Shown here: piece after piece, positions 45,331 through 53,103 of the stretch
Numbering within the stretch: the stretch's first letter is position 1
Layout of the letters: every line of letters begins with the position of its first letter
Source of the DNA: Chitinivibrionales bacterium
GTDB taxonomy: Bacteria; Fibrobacterota; Chitinivibrionia; Chitinivibrionales; FEN-1185
Length of the DNA stretch: 64,000 bases
Direction: 5' to 3'
Assembly (NCBI GenBank): GCA_035516255.1
Contig: DATJAL010000009.1
Coordinates: 18,492 to 82,491, forward strand
Position numbers and translations under genes: made by a program
Notes under the pieces: generated by a model
What the model saw: only the letters and a program-made list of their open reading frames with translations
What the model was told of the DNA's origin: nothing
Database searches by the model: none

Positions 45331-46100
45331 TACTTTTTACCGAAAACTTTGACAAATGCGTCTTGCGGCGTGTTGTGCGAAATGCCGCTCATGATGCCCT
45401 CGCGGCCCGAGAACTTCGATTCCACCTCGATGCCGTGCGGCCCGATCTTGAAGCACCGGATGTCCTTCTGGTGGTCGCTGCCGCGCATCTTGAGGATGAG
45501 AAAGGCTTTCTGCACCGTGCTGTCGATCTCCACGTAGCGCATGAGGAAATAAGAATCCACGATGAACGGGATCTTGCTCGTGACCCTACTCATCTGGCCC
45601 ATGAGGCTGTCGTTCTCGCGCAGCAGCACGCTCGTCACGTTTTCCCGCTTGAGCGCGTTGATGAACTTCCGCTCGATCTCGCGCAGGTGGAACTCGTCCA
45701 CCGACAGCGATTCGAAATGCGTGACGCTGTCCACCAGCACCCGCTTGATGCTCATCTTCTCGATGATGCTGATAAAGGTGCCGTCGACATTCTCGAATTC
45801 CTTGAGCGTGGTTTCAGGGTCCGAGAACGCAATCTTGAGCTTGCCCGACGCCTCCAGTTTCTTGAGGTCCCAGCCGAACTGCAGGGCGTCGTGGTAATAC
45901 TGCTGGGGGAATTCCTCGAAGGTGATGATGAGGCCCGGCTCGTCGTACTCCGTGATGCCGTTGTAGATGAACTGCACCCCCATGGTGGTCTTGCCCGTGC
46001 CGGGCGCGCCCTCGATGAGGCTGGCCGAGCCGGGAAGGAGCCCGCCCTGGATCATCTCGTCGAGGCCCTTGATGCCGAACGGTATTCTCTTTTCCTTCAT
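45330..46100 (-). CDS. Single-domain KaiC/RadA-like RecA-superfamily ATPase
   Basis: 256 aa from ATG at 46098-46100, with AAGGAG upstream; the longer frame overlaps argF. KaiC-type features: FGIKGLDEMIQGGLLPGSAS, Walker A GAPGTGKT (31-38), the paired catalytic Glu E62/E63 in ITFEEFP, and Walker B Asp124 in RVLVDSVTHF. Only one KaiC domain is present, as in archaeal-type and bacterial signalling homologues rather than the double-domain clock KaiC. It is 16 bp from argF and coupled to small membrane proteins and receivers, so a signalling role is likely. Confidence 0.88.
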   Translation of the reverse strand: MKEKRIPFGIKGLDEMIQGGLLPGSASLIEGAPGTGKTTMGVQFIYNGITEYDEPGLIITFEEFPQQYYHDALQFGWDLKKLEASGKLKIAFSDPETTLKEFENVDGTFISIIEKMSIKRVLVDSVTHFESLSVDEFHLREIERKFINALKRENVTSVLLRENDSLMGQMSRVTSKIPFIVDSYFLMRYVEIDSTVQKAFLILKMRGSDHQKDIRCFKIGPHGIEVESKFSGREGIMSGISHNTPQDAFVKVFGKK

Positions 46101-46116
46101 ATGCACGCTCCTTGGA

Positions 46117-47094
46117 TCAGGAGAAAAGATGGACGATGATGGCTTTCTGCACGTGGAGGCGGTTTTCCGCTTCGTCAAGCGCAATCGAATGGTCCGAGTC
46201 AAGCACGCCGCTGGTGATCTCCTCGCCGCGGTGCGCCGGCAGGCAGTGCGAGACGAGGACGTCTTTGGGGGCGCGGGAAAGGAGCCGTTCGTTCACCTGG
46301 AAGGGCGCGAAGCGCTTTTTCCGCACCGCGGTCTCCTTTTCCTGTCCCATGCTCGTCCACACGTCGGTGTAGATCACCGTGGCGCCGCGGACCGCCTCGG
46401 CCGGGTTGTCCGATATGTCAATTTTCGCGCCCGTGTCCGCGGCAACGCCGCGGCACAGCGCCAGCACCGCCGGGTCGGGTTCGTATCCTCTCGGGCCCGC
46501 GGCGATAAAATGCCATCCCAGTTTTGCCGCGACCACCATGAGCGAGTGGCACACGTTGTTGCCGTCGCCCACGAAAACGATCTTCAGGCCTTTCTGCGCG
46601 CTCAGGCGCTCGTACACCGTGAGCCCGAAGGCAAGCGCCTGGCACGGGTGGAATTTGTCCGACAGGGCGTTGATGACCGGTATCGAGCTGTGAATGGCAA
46701 GCCCCGCCACGGTCTCGTGCAGAAAAGTGCGCGCCACGATGAGGTGCACCCACCGCTCCAGGTTTTTCGCAACGTCTTCAACGCTTTCACGCTTGCCCAT
46801 CTGGATCTGGTCGGACGCAAGGTAAATGGGATGGCCGCCGAGCTCGTACATTGCGGCCTCGAAGGTGATGCGGGTGCGCAGCGACGGTTTTTCAAAGATC
46901 AGAACGCCGGTCTTGCTCTCAAACACTTTTGGGTCGGCATTAAGACGTTTGTTTTTAAGATTTTTAGCGAGAAGAATGAGGTGCTCGATTTCCTCGGGCG
47001 AATAGTCAAAAAGGGTCAAAAGGTTCTTTTTAGTCCTTTGCCCCACGTGGTCACCGTGCGTGGGAAACGCCTGTTTTCTCTTGGCCGAGCTCAT
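46117..47094 (-). CDS. argF: Ornithine carbamoyltransferase
   Basis: 325 aa. It makes citrulline from ornithine and carbamoyl phosphate. Carbamoyl-phosphate site SLRTRITFE (SxRTR), HPCQALAFG (HPxQ), and the ornithine-loop HCLPAHRGEE are all intact, as is FVGDGNNVCHSL. The HCLPAHRGEE sequence favours ornithine over N-acetylornithine as substrate. It is the first gene of a minus-strand operon that continues into a KaiC-like ATPase and receivers, an unusual setting. The N-terminal 25 residues are extra and basic. Confidence 0.95.
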   Translation of the reverse strand: MSSAKRKQAFPTHGDHVGQRTKKNLLTLFDYSPEEIEHLILLAKNLKNKRLNADPKVFESKTGVLIFEKPSLRTRITFEAAMYELGGHPIYLASDQIQMGKRESVEDVAKNLERWVHLIVARTFLHETVAGLAIHSSIPVINALSDKFHPCQALAFGLTVYERLSAQKGLKIVFVGDGNNVCHSLMVVAAKLGWHFIAAGPRGYEPDPAVLALCRGVAADTGAKIDISDNPAEAVRGATVIYTDVWTSMGQEKETAVRKKRFAPFQVNERLLSRAPKDVLVSHCLPAHRGEEITSGVLDSDHSIALDEAENRLHVQKAIIVHLFS

Positions 47095-47468
47095 TAGAAC
47101 TTATGCCGTTGTTAAGGTATTTAACATTGTTAAATAATAACTGTTCCGGGCTGTGAAATCCATTCCTCCAAAGTGGATGGATCCGCAAGTAACCTTTAAA
47201 AATCATTTTGTTATTAATTGAAGATTAATTAAAATAATTGTTTCTCACTTCCGTCGAGCAAGGATATTGGAATATTTTGTCAAACAAAATAGATTAATAT
47301 TCTTGCTTCCCTTAACATCAATCTCACATATTAAATAACAGAAGACAGACCCAGTATCACTCCAATGCCTCTCGTCGAGAGAGGCTATTTAAGCTTTTCC
47401 GATTCTGCGCCAGGGCGCAAGGCGGTTTCGCCTTGGCCGTTTTTCACACATTCATCAGGAGGCTTCCG
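47095..47468. other. Divergent intergenic region between argF and spoVG
   Basis: 374 bp, strongly AT-rich in its first two thirds, with no coding frame. It must hold the promoters for the argF operon (leftward) and spoVG (rightward). The spoVG-proximal part carries two hairpins (separate entry). Confidence 0.6.
47367..47445 (+). promoter_or_regulatory. Two hairpins in the spoVG leader, the second terminator-like
   Basis: GCCTCTC (47367-47373) pairs with GAGAGGC (47379-47385). CAAGGCG (47418-47424) pairs with CGCCTTG (47429-47435) around GTTT, followed by GCCGTTTTT. The second looks like a weak intrinsic terminator 20 bp before the spoVG ribosome site, so attenuation is possible. Confidence 0.4.
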
Positions 47469-47816
47469 GTGGATATCACAGAGGTCAGAATAACGCTTCG
47501 GAACGAAGAAAAGCTCAAGGCGTTTGCCAGCATCACGTTCGACGATTGTTTTGTGGTGCGCGGGTTGAAGGTTATCAACGGCTCGCAGGGGTATTTCGTG
47601 TCCATGCCTTCCCGGAAAAGGAAAGACGGCAGCTACCAGGACGTCGCCCACCCCATCAACAACGAGATGAGAAAGAAAATCGAAGACAAGGTCCTTGATG
47701 CCTTTGAAAACGAACTTAACAAATCCGGGGCCGCGCAGACGGTTACCAAGGCGCCGAGTCCGGCCGAGGAAGAGGATTTTGACATGGATGACGAGGCGGC
47801 AAAGGCGGAGCATTGA
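47469..47816 (+). CDS. spoVG: SpoVG family RNA/DNA-binding regulator
   Basis: 115 aa from GTG 47469, chosen because AGGAGG lies 6 bp upstream (47457-47462) and the encoded MDITEVRITL matches the family N terminus; an ATG at 47433 lacks both. Conserved SpoVG core: KLKAFASITFDDCFVVRGLKV, GYFVSMPSRKR, then YQDVAHPIN. SpoVG is a small nucleic-acid-binding protein regulating septation or virulence genes in Gram-positives and spirochaetes. The C-terminal 25 residues are acidic. Confidence 0.95.
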   Translation: MDITEVRITLRNEEKLKAFASITFDDCFVVRGLKVINGSQGYFVSMPSRKRKDGSYQDVAHPINNEMRKKIEDKVLDAFENELNKSGAAQTVTKAPSPAEEEDFDMDDEAAKAEH

Positions 47817-47840
47817 CAGGGGCATTCATCCTTAGGTAAC

Positions 47841-47873
47841 GGGCATTTCACCGTAAGGGAAATGTCCTTTTTT
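47841..47873 (+). terminator. Intrinsic terminator of spoVG
   Basis: GGGCATTTC (47841-47849) pairs with GAAATGTCC (47859-47867), one G-T pair, followed by TTTTTT. Confidence 0.85.
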
Positions 47874-47910
47874 GTACCCGAATATCCTTTCATCCTTTTA
47901 AATCCTTAAA

Positions 47911-47938
47911 GTTTACTCCCGAATGCACCAGATATTAT
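47911..47938 (+). promoter_or_regulatory. Candidate sigma-70-type promoter of tRNA-Gln
   Basis: TTTACT (about 47912) and TATTAT (47933-47938) are separated by 15-16 bp, with the tRNA starting 15 bp later. The -10 box is good, the spacing is short. Confidence 0.4.
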
Positions 47939-47952
47939 TTTAGGAACTTTGC

Positions 47953-48024
47953 TGGGGCGTCGACAAGTGGCAAGTCACGAGGTTTTGGTCCTCGCATTCG
48001 GAGGTTCGAATCCTTCCGCCCCAG
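47953..48024 (+). tRNA. tRNA-Gln(TTG)
   Basis: Acceptor arm TGGGGCG (47953-47959) pairs with CGCCCCA (48017-48023). The anticodon stem CGAGG/CCTCG encloses the loop TTTTGGT, giving anticodon TTG that reads CAA. The T arm GGAGG TTCGAAT CCTTC is canonical. CCA is not encoded. The first base-pair T-A is typical of tRNA-Gln. Confidence 0.93.
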
Positions 48025-48082
48025 CTTCTACGTGATTTTTCATGCGTAGAAAGCTGGGTGAGGAAGGGTTCGGAAAAGCTGG
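48023..48082. repeat. Inverted partial copy of the tRNA-Gln 3' end
   Basis: CGTAGAAAGCTGGG followed by GGAAGGGTTCG (about 48043-48073) is the inverted complement of the tRNA T arm and 3' flank (TTCGAATCCTTCCGCCCCAG, then CTTCTACG), with a few changes. The two halves can form a long hairpin. Confidence 0.55.
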
Positions 48083-48150
48083 TTTCTGCATAATGTGCAA
48101 ACCCTGTGTATACTCCCTAGTGTAAAGTCGGATTTCTGGCATCAATGATT

Positions 48151-48280
48151 GTCTTGTTCGAGGGGCGTTGCGGGGCGGGCCCCGCTGTGAGGGGTGTGCC
48201 GAAGACTCCGCAGTCCCGCTGCCGGCGGGACGAGGAGGCTGAGGCCAGGGGAGATACCTCTCCCCGCCAGATTTTTTTAT
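48151..48280 (+). repeat. Dispersed repeat family B-like element, copy 5
   Basis: GAGGGGCGTTGCGGGGCGGG at the left and GGGGAGATACCTCTCCCC hairpin at the right, just before the rplY ribosome site. It shares the hairpin end and the ACTCCGCAGTCCCGC..GCGGGAC block with the element at 21.8 kb (inverted there). Confidence 0.5.
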
Positions 48281-48310
48281 CAATGATAATAAAATTCAAG
48301 GAGGTTCACG

Positions 48311-49204
48311 TTGGACATCATCAAACTCAAGGCGCGGCCGCGGGCAGGGTCGGGAAAATCCTATACGCGCAAGGCGCGTGTCAGCGGGTGGATTCCCGCC
48401 ATTTATTACGGCCGCAGCAGGCAGCCCACAACCATTGAGATAGACGCGAACGAGTTTACCCGTCTCGTGCGGGCGAAAAAAACCAGAAGCCTTTTCAACC
48501 TCAGCCTCACCGAGGAAGAGGGCAAGGAGGCCGTTGCGATCATCAAGGAGATCCAGCGCGACACCATCGACAGGAAACGCTTCCTGCACATAGATTTTCA
48601 GCGCGTGGCCATGGACGAAAAGGTGACCGTGGGCGTTCCGGTCGAGCTCACTGGCCTGCCTCCCATCGGCGTCAAGGAAATGGGCGGCGTTCTGCAGCAT
48701 CCGGCCAAGATCATCAGAGTGGAATGCCTGCCGGCAAATATCCCCGAAAAAATCAGCGTCGACGTTTCGATGCTCAAAATCGGGGACTCGGTGCACGTCC
48801 GCGACATCACGGTGCAGAACGCCGTGATAAAAGATTCCCCGGACGAAGTCGTCGCGGTGGTGATCGTGCCCACCGAAGAAGTGGTCACGGCTCCGGAGCC
48901 CACCGCAGCGGTGGAAGGCGCCGAAGGCGCGGTTCCCGCGGCGGAAGGCGCGGAAGGCGCAGAGGCCGCCGCCGCTCCTGCAGCAGAAGGCGCGGAAGGC
49001 GCAGCTGCGAAGCCCGGTGCGCCGGCCGCCGGCGGAAAGCCCGGCGCTCCCGCAAAACCAGGCGCCCCGGCTGCGGCGAAGCCAGGTGCGCCCGCAAAAC
49101 CCGGAGTTGCTCCTGCAAAACCGGGCGCCGCTCCTGCAAAACCAGGCGCGGCCCCTGCTGCGGCACCCGGCAAGGACGCAAAAGGCGCAAAGGGCGGCAA
49201 GTAA
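48311..49204 (+). CDS. rplY: 50S ribosomal protein L25 (CTC form) with long Ala/Gly/Pro/Lys tail
   Basis: 297 aa from TTG 48311, preceded by CAAGGAGGTTCACG. Residues about 1-95 are the L25 domain that binds 5S rRNA (LKARPRAGSGKSYTRKARVS; HIDFQRVAMDEKVTV), followed by the TL5-type beta domain to about 195 (PVELTGLPPIGVKEMGGVLQ). From about residue 200 on there is a low-complexity tail: first Ala/Glu/Gly repeats, then repeats of the type KPGAPA, about 90 residues in all. The usual CTC protein ends with only a short acidic tail. First gene of an rplY-pth-rpsF-rpsR-rplI unit. Confidence 0.93.
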   Translation: MDIIKLKARPRAGSGKSYTRKARVSGWIPAIYYGRSRQPTTIEIDANEFTRLVRAKKTRSLFNLSLTEEEGKEAVAIIKEIQRDTIDRKRFLHIDFQRVAMDEKVTVGVPVELTGLPPIGVKEMGGVLQHPAKIIRVECLPANIPEKISVDVSMLKIGDSVHVRDITVQNAVIKDSPDEVVAVVIVPTEEVVTAPEPTAAVEGAEGAVPAAEGAEGAEAAAAPAAEGAEGAAAKPGAPAAGGKPGAPAKPGAPAAAKPGAPAKPGVAPAKPGAAPAKPGAAPAAAPGKDAKGAKGGK

Positions 49205-49225
49205 AAACACCGGCAACAGAAGTAT

Positions 49226-49876
49226 TTGGAACCTGTGGCGGCATTTGTCAATTTTTTACGGTTCTTTTCCAGGAAAAAGCCGCCCGCGGGCACCGATGTC
49301 ATCATTTTCGGCATCGGCAATCCCGGGCAGAAATACGAGGGCACCAGGCACAACGTGGGTTTCATGGTGCTCGATTGCCTGGCGCAATCGTTATCGGGCG
49401 CGGCCGTCCGCAGCGAGGCGTTGTTTGACGCCCGCACCGGAACGCTTCGCGGAAAGAAAGTTGCTCTTGTCAAGCCCACAACGTTCGTGAACCGCTGCGG
49501 CGAGGCCTTTTCGGCAAGCGGCGGGCTGTTCGCGGTGCCGAAAGCGGCGTGCCTCGTTGTCGCGGACGATTTCAACCTGCCGCTCGGCGCGATCAGGCTC
49601 AGGCGCGGCGGGTCGGACGGCGGACACAACGGGCTGGCGTCGATCATCGAACGCACCGGGCCCGATTTTCCGCGGCTGCGCGTGGGCATCGGCCCGCTTC
49701 CGCAGGGCGAAGGCTCGGTCGATTTCGTGCTGGGAAAATTTACCGAATCCGAAACCGCCCGTCTCGATGCGGCGGTGAAATGCGCGGCGGATGCCGCGGC
49801 GGCGTTCTGCAGCGACGGCATAGACAAGGCGATGAACCGGTATAACAGGAGTATGGAAAAAAACAGCCGGCCATGA
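49226..49876 (+). CDS. pth: Peptidyl-tRNA hydrolase
   Basis: 216 aa from TTG 49226 (GTG 49235 also possible); the family core begins at IIFGIGNPGQKYEGTRHNVG, so the first 20 residues are an extension. It frees tRNA from peptidyl-tRNA that drops off ribosomes. The catalytic His is in TRHNVGF; KPTTFVNRCGEA, the Asp in VADDFNLPLG, and GGSDGGHNGLASI are all present. It follows rplY by 21 bp, the usual rplY-pth pairing of bacteria. Confidence 0.95.
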   Translation: MEPVAAFVNFLRFFSRKKPPAGTDVIIFGIGNPGQKYEGTRHNVGFMVLDCLAQSLSGAAVRSEALFDARTGTLRGKKVALVKPTTFVNRCGEAFSASGGLFAVPKAACLVVADDFNLPLGAIRLRRGGSDGGHNGLASIIERTGPDFPRLRVGIGPLPQGEGSVDFVLGKFTESETARLDAAVKCAADAAAAFCSDGIDKAMNRYNRSMEKNSRP

Positions 49877-49982
49877 CCGGCATTCAGTAATAACAGCAAC
49901 ACATCCAATCATCCTGCTTCACGGGCGCGTAACAAAGGGAATGCGCGCATGAGTGAAGCCGCTAGACCAAAGGAGGCTCACG

Positions 49983-50321
49983 TTGAAACGACCCTACGAA
50001 TCTGTCGTCATTTTTGACGCAACTCTTCCCGAAATCACGATCCATGGCGAAAACGCCAAGCTGGAAGAGTTCTTCCGCAAGAACGCCGCATTTGAAAAGA
50101 CCGTGGTGATGGGCAAGAAGATGCTTGCATATCCCATCCGGAAGAAGAAGACCGGCATTTTCCACCTGTATCTTTACAGCGGCGAAGGGGACGTTGCCGG
50201 CAAGCTGGAAAAACACCTCAAGCTCAACGAGACCGTGCTCCGTCATCTGAGCGTGGGACGGGTGCCGGGGACCTCCAGGCTCGTCGAGGCATCAACACCA
50301 ACGGAAGGGGCGCAGGCATAA
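49983..50321 (+). CDS. rpsF: 30S ribosomal protein S6
   Basis: 112 aa from TTG 49983, chosen because AAAGGAGGCTCACG directly precedes it and the product then starts [15 protein letters not shown] as in other S6 proteins. The ferredoxin-like S6 core is complete ([35 protein letters not shown]). S6 binds 16S rRNA with S18, encoded next with a 1-bp overlap. The leader and TTG start are nearly the same as for rplY. Confidence 0.95.
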   Translation: MKRPYESVVIFDATLPEITIHGENAKLEEFFRKNAAFEKTVVMGKKMLAYPIRKKKTGIFHLYLYSGEGDVAGKLEKHLKLNETVLRHLSVGRVPGTSRLVEASTPTEGAQA

Positions 50322-50548
50322 TGTATAAAAGAAGCCGATCGAGAAAAGTGTGCTGGTTCGACCAGAATTCCATCGAGCCGGACTACAAGGACCAGCGGAT
50401 GATGGAAAGCTTCATCACCGAGCGGGGAAAGATCGTTCCGCGCAGGCTGTCGGGGACGTGCGCCAAGCACCAGAAGGCGCTCGCGGTCGCCATCAAGCGC
50501 GCGCGGTATCTTGCGCTCATTCCGTTTGTCGCGGAGAACCTGAAGTAA
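50321..50548 (+). CDS. rpsR: 30S ribosomal protein S18
   Basis: 75 aa, typical length. Conserved S18 residues [38 protein letters not shown], and [13 protein letters not shown] Cys near residue 11 (KVCWFDQ) fits the zinc-free single-Cys form. It is in the canonical rpsF-rpsR-rplI order. Confidence 0.97.
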   Translation: MYKRSRSRKVCWFDQNSIEPDYKDQRMMESFITERGKIVPRRLSGTCAKHQKALAVAIKRARYLALIPFVAENLK

Positions 50549-50623
50549 ACGGCGCCGCGCCCGCGCCGCGGGCCGAATGGTGCCGCAGGCACAGCAATCA
50601 CCGATAACAAGAGGTATTACCAC

Positions 50624-51076
50624 ATGGAAGTCGTATTGAAAAAAGACCACGACAAGCTCGGCAAGGCCATGGATGTCGTTAATGTCAAGGACGGGTACGC
50701 GAGGAATTTCCTCATCCCCCAGGGCATCGCGGTGGTCGCCACCGAGGGAAACCGCAAGGCGGTGGCCGAATCAAAGAGGATCGCCGAGAAACGCGAGGAG
50801 AAAAAGCAGAAAGAGGCGCGTGAGCAGGCCAAACAGATCGAAAAGATCCCGTGCACCATCAAGGCGAAGGTGGGCGAGGACGACAGGCTGTTTGGGTCGG
50901 TGACCACGCAGGAGATCGCGGATTTCCTGGCCAAGGAAGGGTTCGCGGTTGACAAGAAAGACCTTGAGCTGGAGGAGCCGATCAAGCAGCTCGGAGTGTA
51001 TTCGGTGAAGATTACCCTGTACAAGGACGTTATAGCCAACCTCAAGGTGTGGGTGGTCAAGGAAGAGTCCAAGTAA
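50624..51076 (+). CDS. rplI: 50S ribosomal protein L9
   Basis: 150 aa. N-terminal rRNA-binding domain (MEVVLKKDHDKLGKAMDVVN, VKDGYARNFLIPQGIAVVA), a central charged helix rich in Lys/Glu, and a C-terminal domain (DRLFGSVTTQEIADFLAKEG). AGAGG precedes the ATG. It closes the ribosomal-protein cluster, and dapA follows after 47 bp. Confidence 0.97.
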   Translation: MEVVLKKDHDKLGKAMDVVNVKDGYARNFLIPQGIAVVATEGNRKAVAESKRIAEKREEKKQKEAREQAKQIEKIPCTIKAKVGEDDRLFGSVTTQEIADFLAKEGFAVDKKDLELEEPIKQLGVYSVKITLYKDVIANLKVWVVKEESK

Positions 51077-51123
51077 GGAATACGGTTTACCGTAAAGCCT
51101 TTTGATCAACAAAAGAGGCGTTT

Positions 51124-52011
51124 ATGACATTGCAAGGATGTTTCGTTGCGATCGTGACCCCGTTCGGCGCCGACGGGCTCGTCGACGAGGCGGGGCTGCG
51201 CAGCAACATAGAGTTTCTCATACAGAACGGCGTGTCCGGCATCGTGCCCTGCGGCACCACCGGCGAATCGGCCACCCTGTCATGGGACGAGCACAACCGG
51301 GTGGTGGACATCGCCCTCGAGCAGGTGAAAGGCCGCATCCAGGTGATCGCGGGCGCGGGCTCCAACAACACCCACGAGTCCATCGAGGCCGCGGTGCATG
51401 CCAAGGAGAAAGGCGCGCAGGCCATTTTGTGCATCACGCCGTATTACAACAAGCCCACCCAGGAAGGGCTGTACCAGCATTATAAAACGCTCGCCACGAC
51501 CGTGGACATTCCCATCGTGTTGTACAACGTGCCGGGCCGCACCGGCGTCAACATGCTGCCGAAAACGGTTGAGCGCCTGTGCGAGTTCAAAAACATCGTG
51601 GCAGTCAAGGAGGCGAGCGGCAACCTGCTGCAGATATCGGAGATCCACCGCCGCTGCGGCGACCGGCTCACCATCCTTTCCGGCGACGACGCGCTCACGC
51701 TTCCCATTCTCGTGTGCGGCGGAAAAGGCGTGATTTCGGTGGTGGCGAACATCTGGCCGCAGAAGATGGTGGCGATGCTGGCCGCGTTTGCAAAAAACGA
51801 CATGGCCGCGGCGCTCAGGCTCCACGAGGAGCTGCTGCCGGTCTCCAACGCCATGTTCTTTGAGACGAGCCCCGGCCCGGTGAAAACCGCGATGAATTAT
51901 CTGGGGCTCGCCGCAGGGCCGTTGCGGCTTCCGCTGGTCGACATGGAAAGCGACAACAGGGAAAAACTCATCGCGGTTCTCAAGCAGAGCGGCATCAAGC
52001 AGCTGTCGTAG
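51124..52011 (+). CDS. dapA: 4-hydroxy-tetrahydrodipicolinate synthase
   Basis: 295 aa. It condenses pyruvate and aspartate semialdehyde, the first committed step of lysine and diaminopimelate synthesis. The TIM barrel has GTTGES (pyruvate carboxylate binding), the Tyr pair in ITPYYNKPTQEGLY, and the Schiff-base Lys in NIVAVKEASGN. Length is normal. dapB follows about 170 bp on, with a repeat between, so the two may be separate transcripts. Confidence 0.97.
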   Translation: MTLQGCFVAIVTPFGADGLVDEAGLRSNIEFLIQNGVSGIVPCGTTGESATLSWDEHNRVVDIALEQVKGRIQVIAGAGSNNTHESIEAAVHAKEKGAQAILCITPYYNKPTQEGLYQHYKTLATTVDIPIVLYNVPGRTGVNMLPKTVERLCEFKNIVAVKEASGNLLQISEIHRRCGDRLTILSGDDALTLPILVCGGKGVISVVANIWPQKMVAMLAAFAKNDMAAALRLHEELLPVSNAMFFETSPGPVKTAMNYLGLAAGPLRLPLVDMESDNREKLIAVLKQSGIKQLS

Positions 52012-52043
52012 GATAAAACAATCATCGCAGCAATGCGGAGAAA

Positions 52044-52143
52044 AAGAGTTGGAAGTTAAAGGTTGAAAGTGACGAAAAGAACAAAAAGCATTTAACTTCC
52101 AACTTTCAACTTTCAACTATATACTTCTCTGTGCCTCTATGTC
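52044..52143. repeat. Dispersed repeat family D, copy 2
   Basis: GAGTTGGAAGTTAAAGGTTG on the left pairs with CAACTTTCAACTTTCAAC on the right; CTCTGTGCCTCTATG follows. It corresponds to the 43.8 kb copy, shorter and missing the left CACAGAG arm. Confidence 0.65.
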
Positions 52144-52178
52144 AATCTTCGAAAATGTTATAAAGTGAGCAGGCTCCC

Positions 52179-52982
52179 ATGACAACGAACATCATCATCA
52201 ACGGCGCGTGCGGGAAAATGGGCAGGGAAATCGCCGCGGTCGCGCTGGAAGACGCCGAATGCGGCCTTGCGGGCTGCGTGGAACAGGCCTCGCACCCCGC
52301 CGTGGGCAAGGACTACGGCTCTGTCACGGGCCTCGAGGCAAAAGGCGTTACCGTGGCCGCCGCCGTCGCCGGCCTCGCCATTGACAAAAGCGTCATCCTC
52401 GATTTCACCTCGCCGAAAGCGAGCCTGTCGCTCCTTGACGCGGTGGAGGGAAAACAGGCGCGGCTCGTGATCGGCACCACCGGTTTCGACGAGGCGCAAA
52501 CGGCCCGCATTGAAGCGGCCGCGAAGAAAATCCCCATTGTTTTCGGCCCCAACATGAGCCTCGGCATCAACCTGCTGTTCATGCTCACGGAGCTTGTTGC
52601 AAAAAAACTGGGCGGCACGTTCGACATCGAGATCATCGAGGCGCACCACCGGATGAAAAAGGACGCGCCCAGCGGCACGGCGCACAGGCTCGGCGAGATC
52701 GCGGCCGCGGCCACCGGCACCACCTACGGCGAAGCGGTGAAGAACGGCAGGTCCGGCATGGTGGGCGAGCGCACGAAAAAGGAGATCGGCATGCACGCGG
52801 TGCGCGGCGGCGACATCGTGGGAGACCATACCGTGCTGTTTGCCGGGCAGGGTGAACGGCTCGAACTGCGCCATGTCGCGCACAGCAGGGCCACGCTCGC
52901 CCGCGGGGCCGTGGCCGCCGCGAAATGGCTCGGCGGCCGCAAGCCGGGGCTTTACACCATGCGCGACGTGCTCGGCCTGTAA
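52179..52982 (+). CDS. dapB: 4-hydroxy-tetrahydrodipicolinate reductase
   Basis: 267 aa. It reduces the DapA product with NAD(P)H. N-terminal nucleotide-binding GACGKMGREI (9-18), LVIGTTGFDE, FGPNMSLGINLLFML, and the substrate-binding signature EIIEAHHRMKKDAPSGTAHR. Length is normal. Confidence 0.97.
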   Translation: MTTNIIINGACGKMGREIAAVALEDAECGLAGCVEQASHPAVGKDYGSVTGLEAKGVTVAAAVAGLAIDKSVILDFTSPKASLSLLDAVEGKQARLVIGTTGFDEAQTARIEAAAKKIPIVFGPNMSLGINLLFMLTELVAKKLGGTFDIEIIEAHHRMKKDAPSGTAHRLGEIAAAATGTTYGEAVKNGRSGMVGERTKKEIGMHAVRGGDIVGDHTVLFAGQGERLELRHVAHSRATLARGAVAAAKWLGGRKPGLYTMRDVLGL

Positions 52983-53103
52983 ATAATGGCGTTTCGGGCC
53001 GGGGAAACGTCAATTTTTTTATTTCTGACACGAAATAATGGTGTTGCGGCGTGCCTGCCAAAAAAATGCGCGTTTTTCACCGGCTAGTGTTCAAGGATCC
53101 TTC

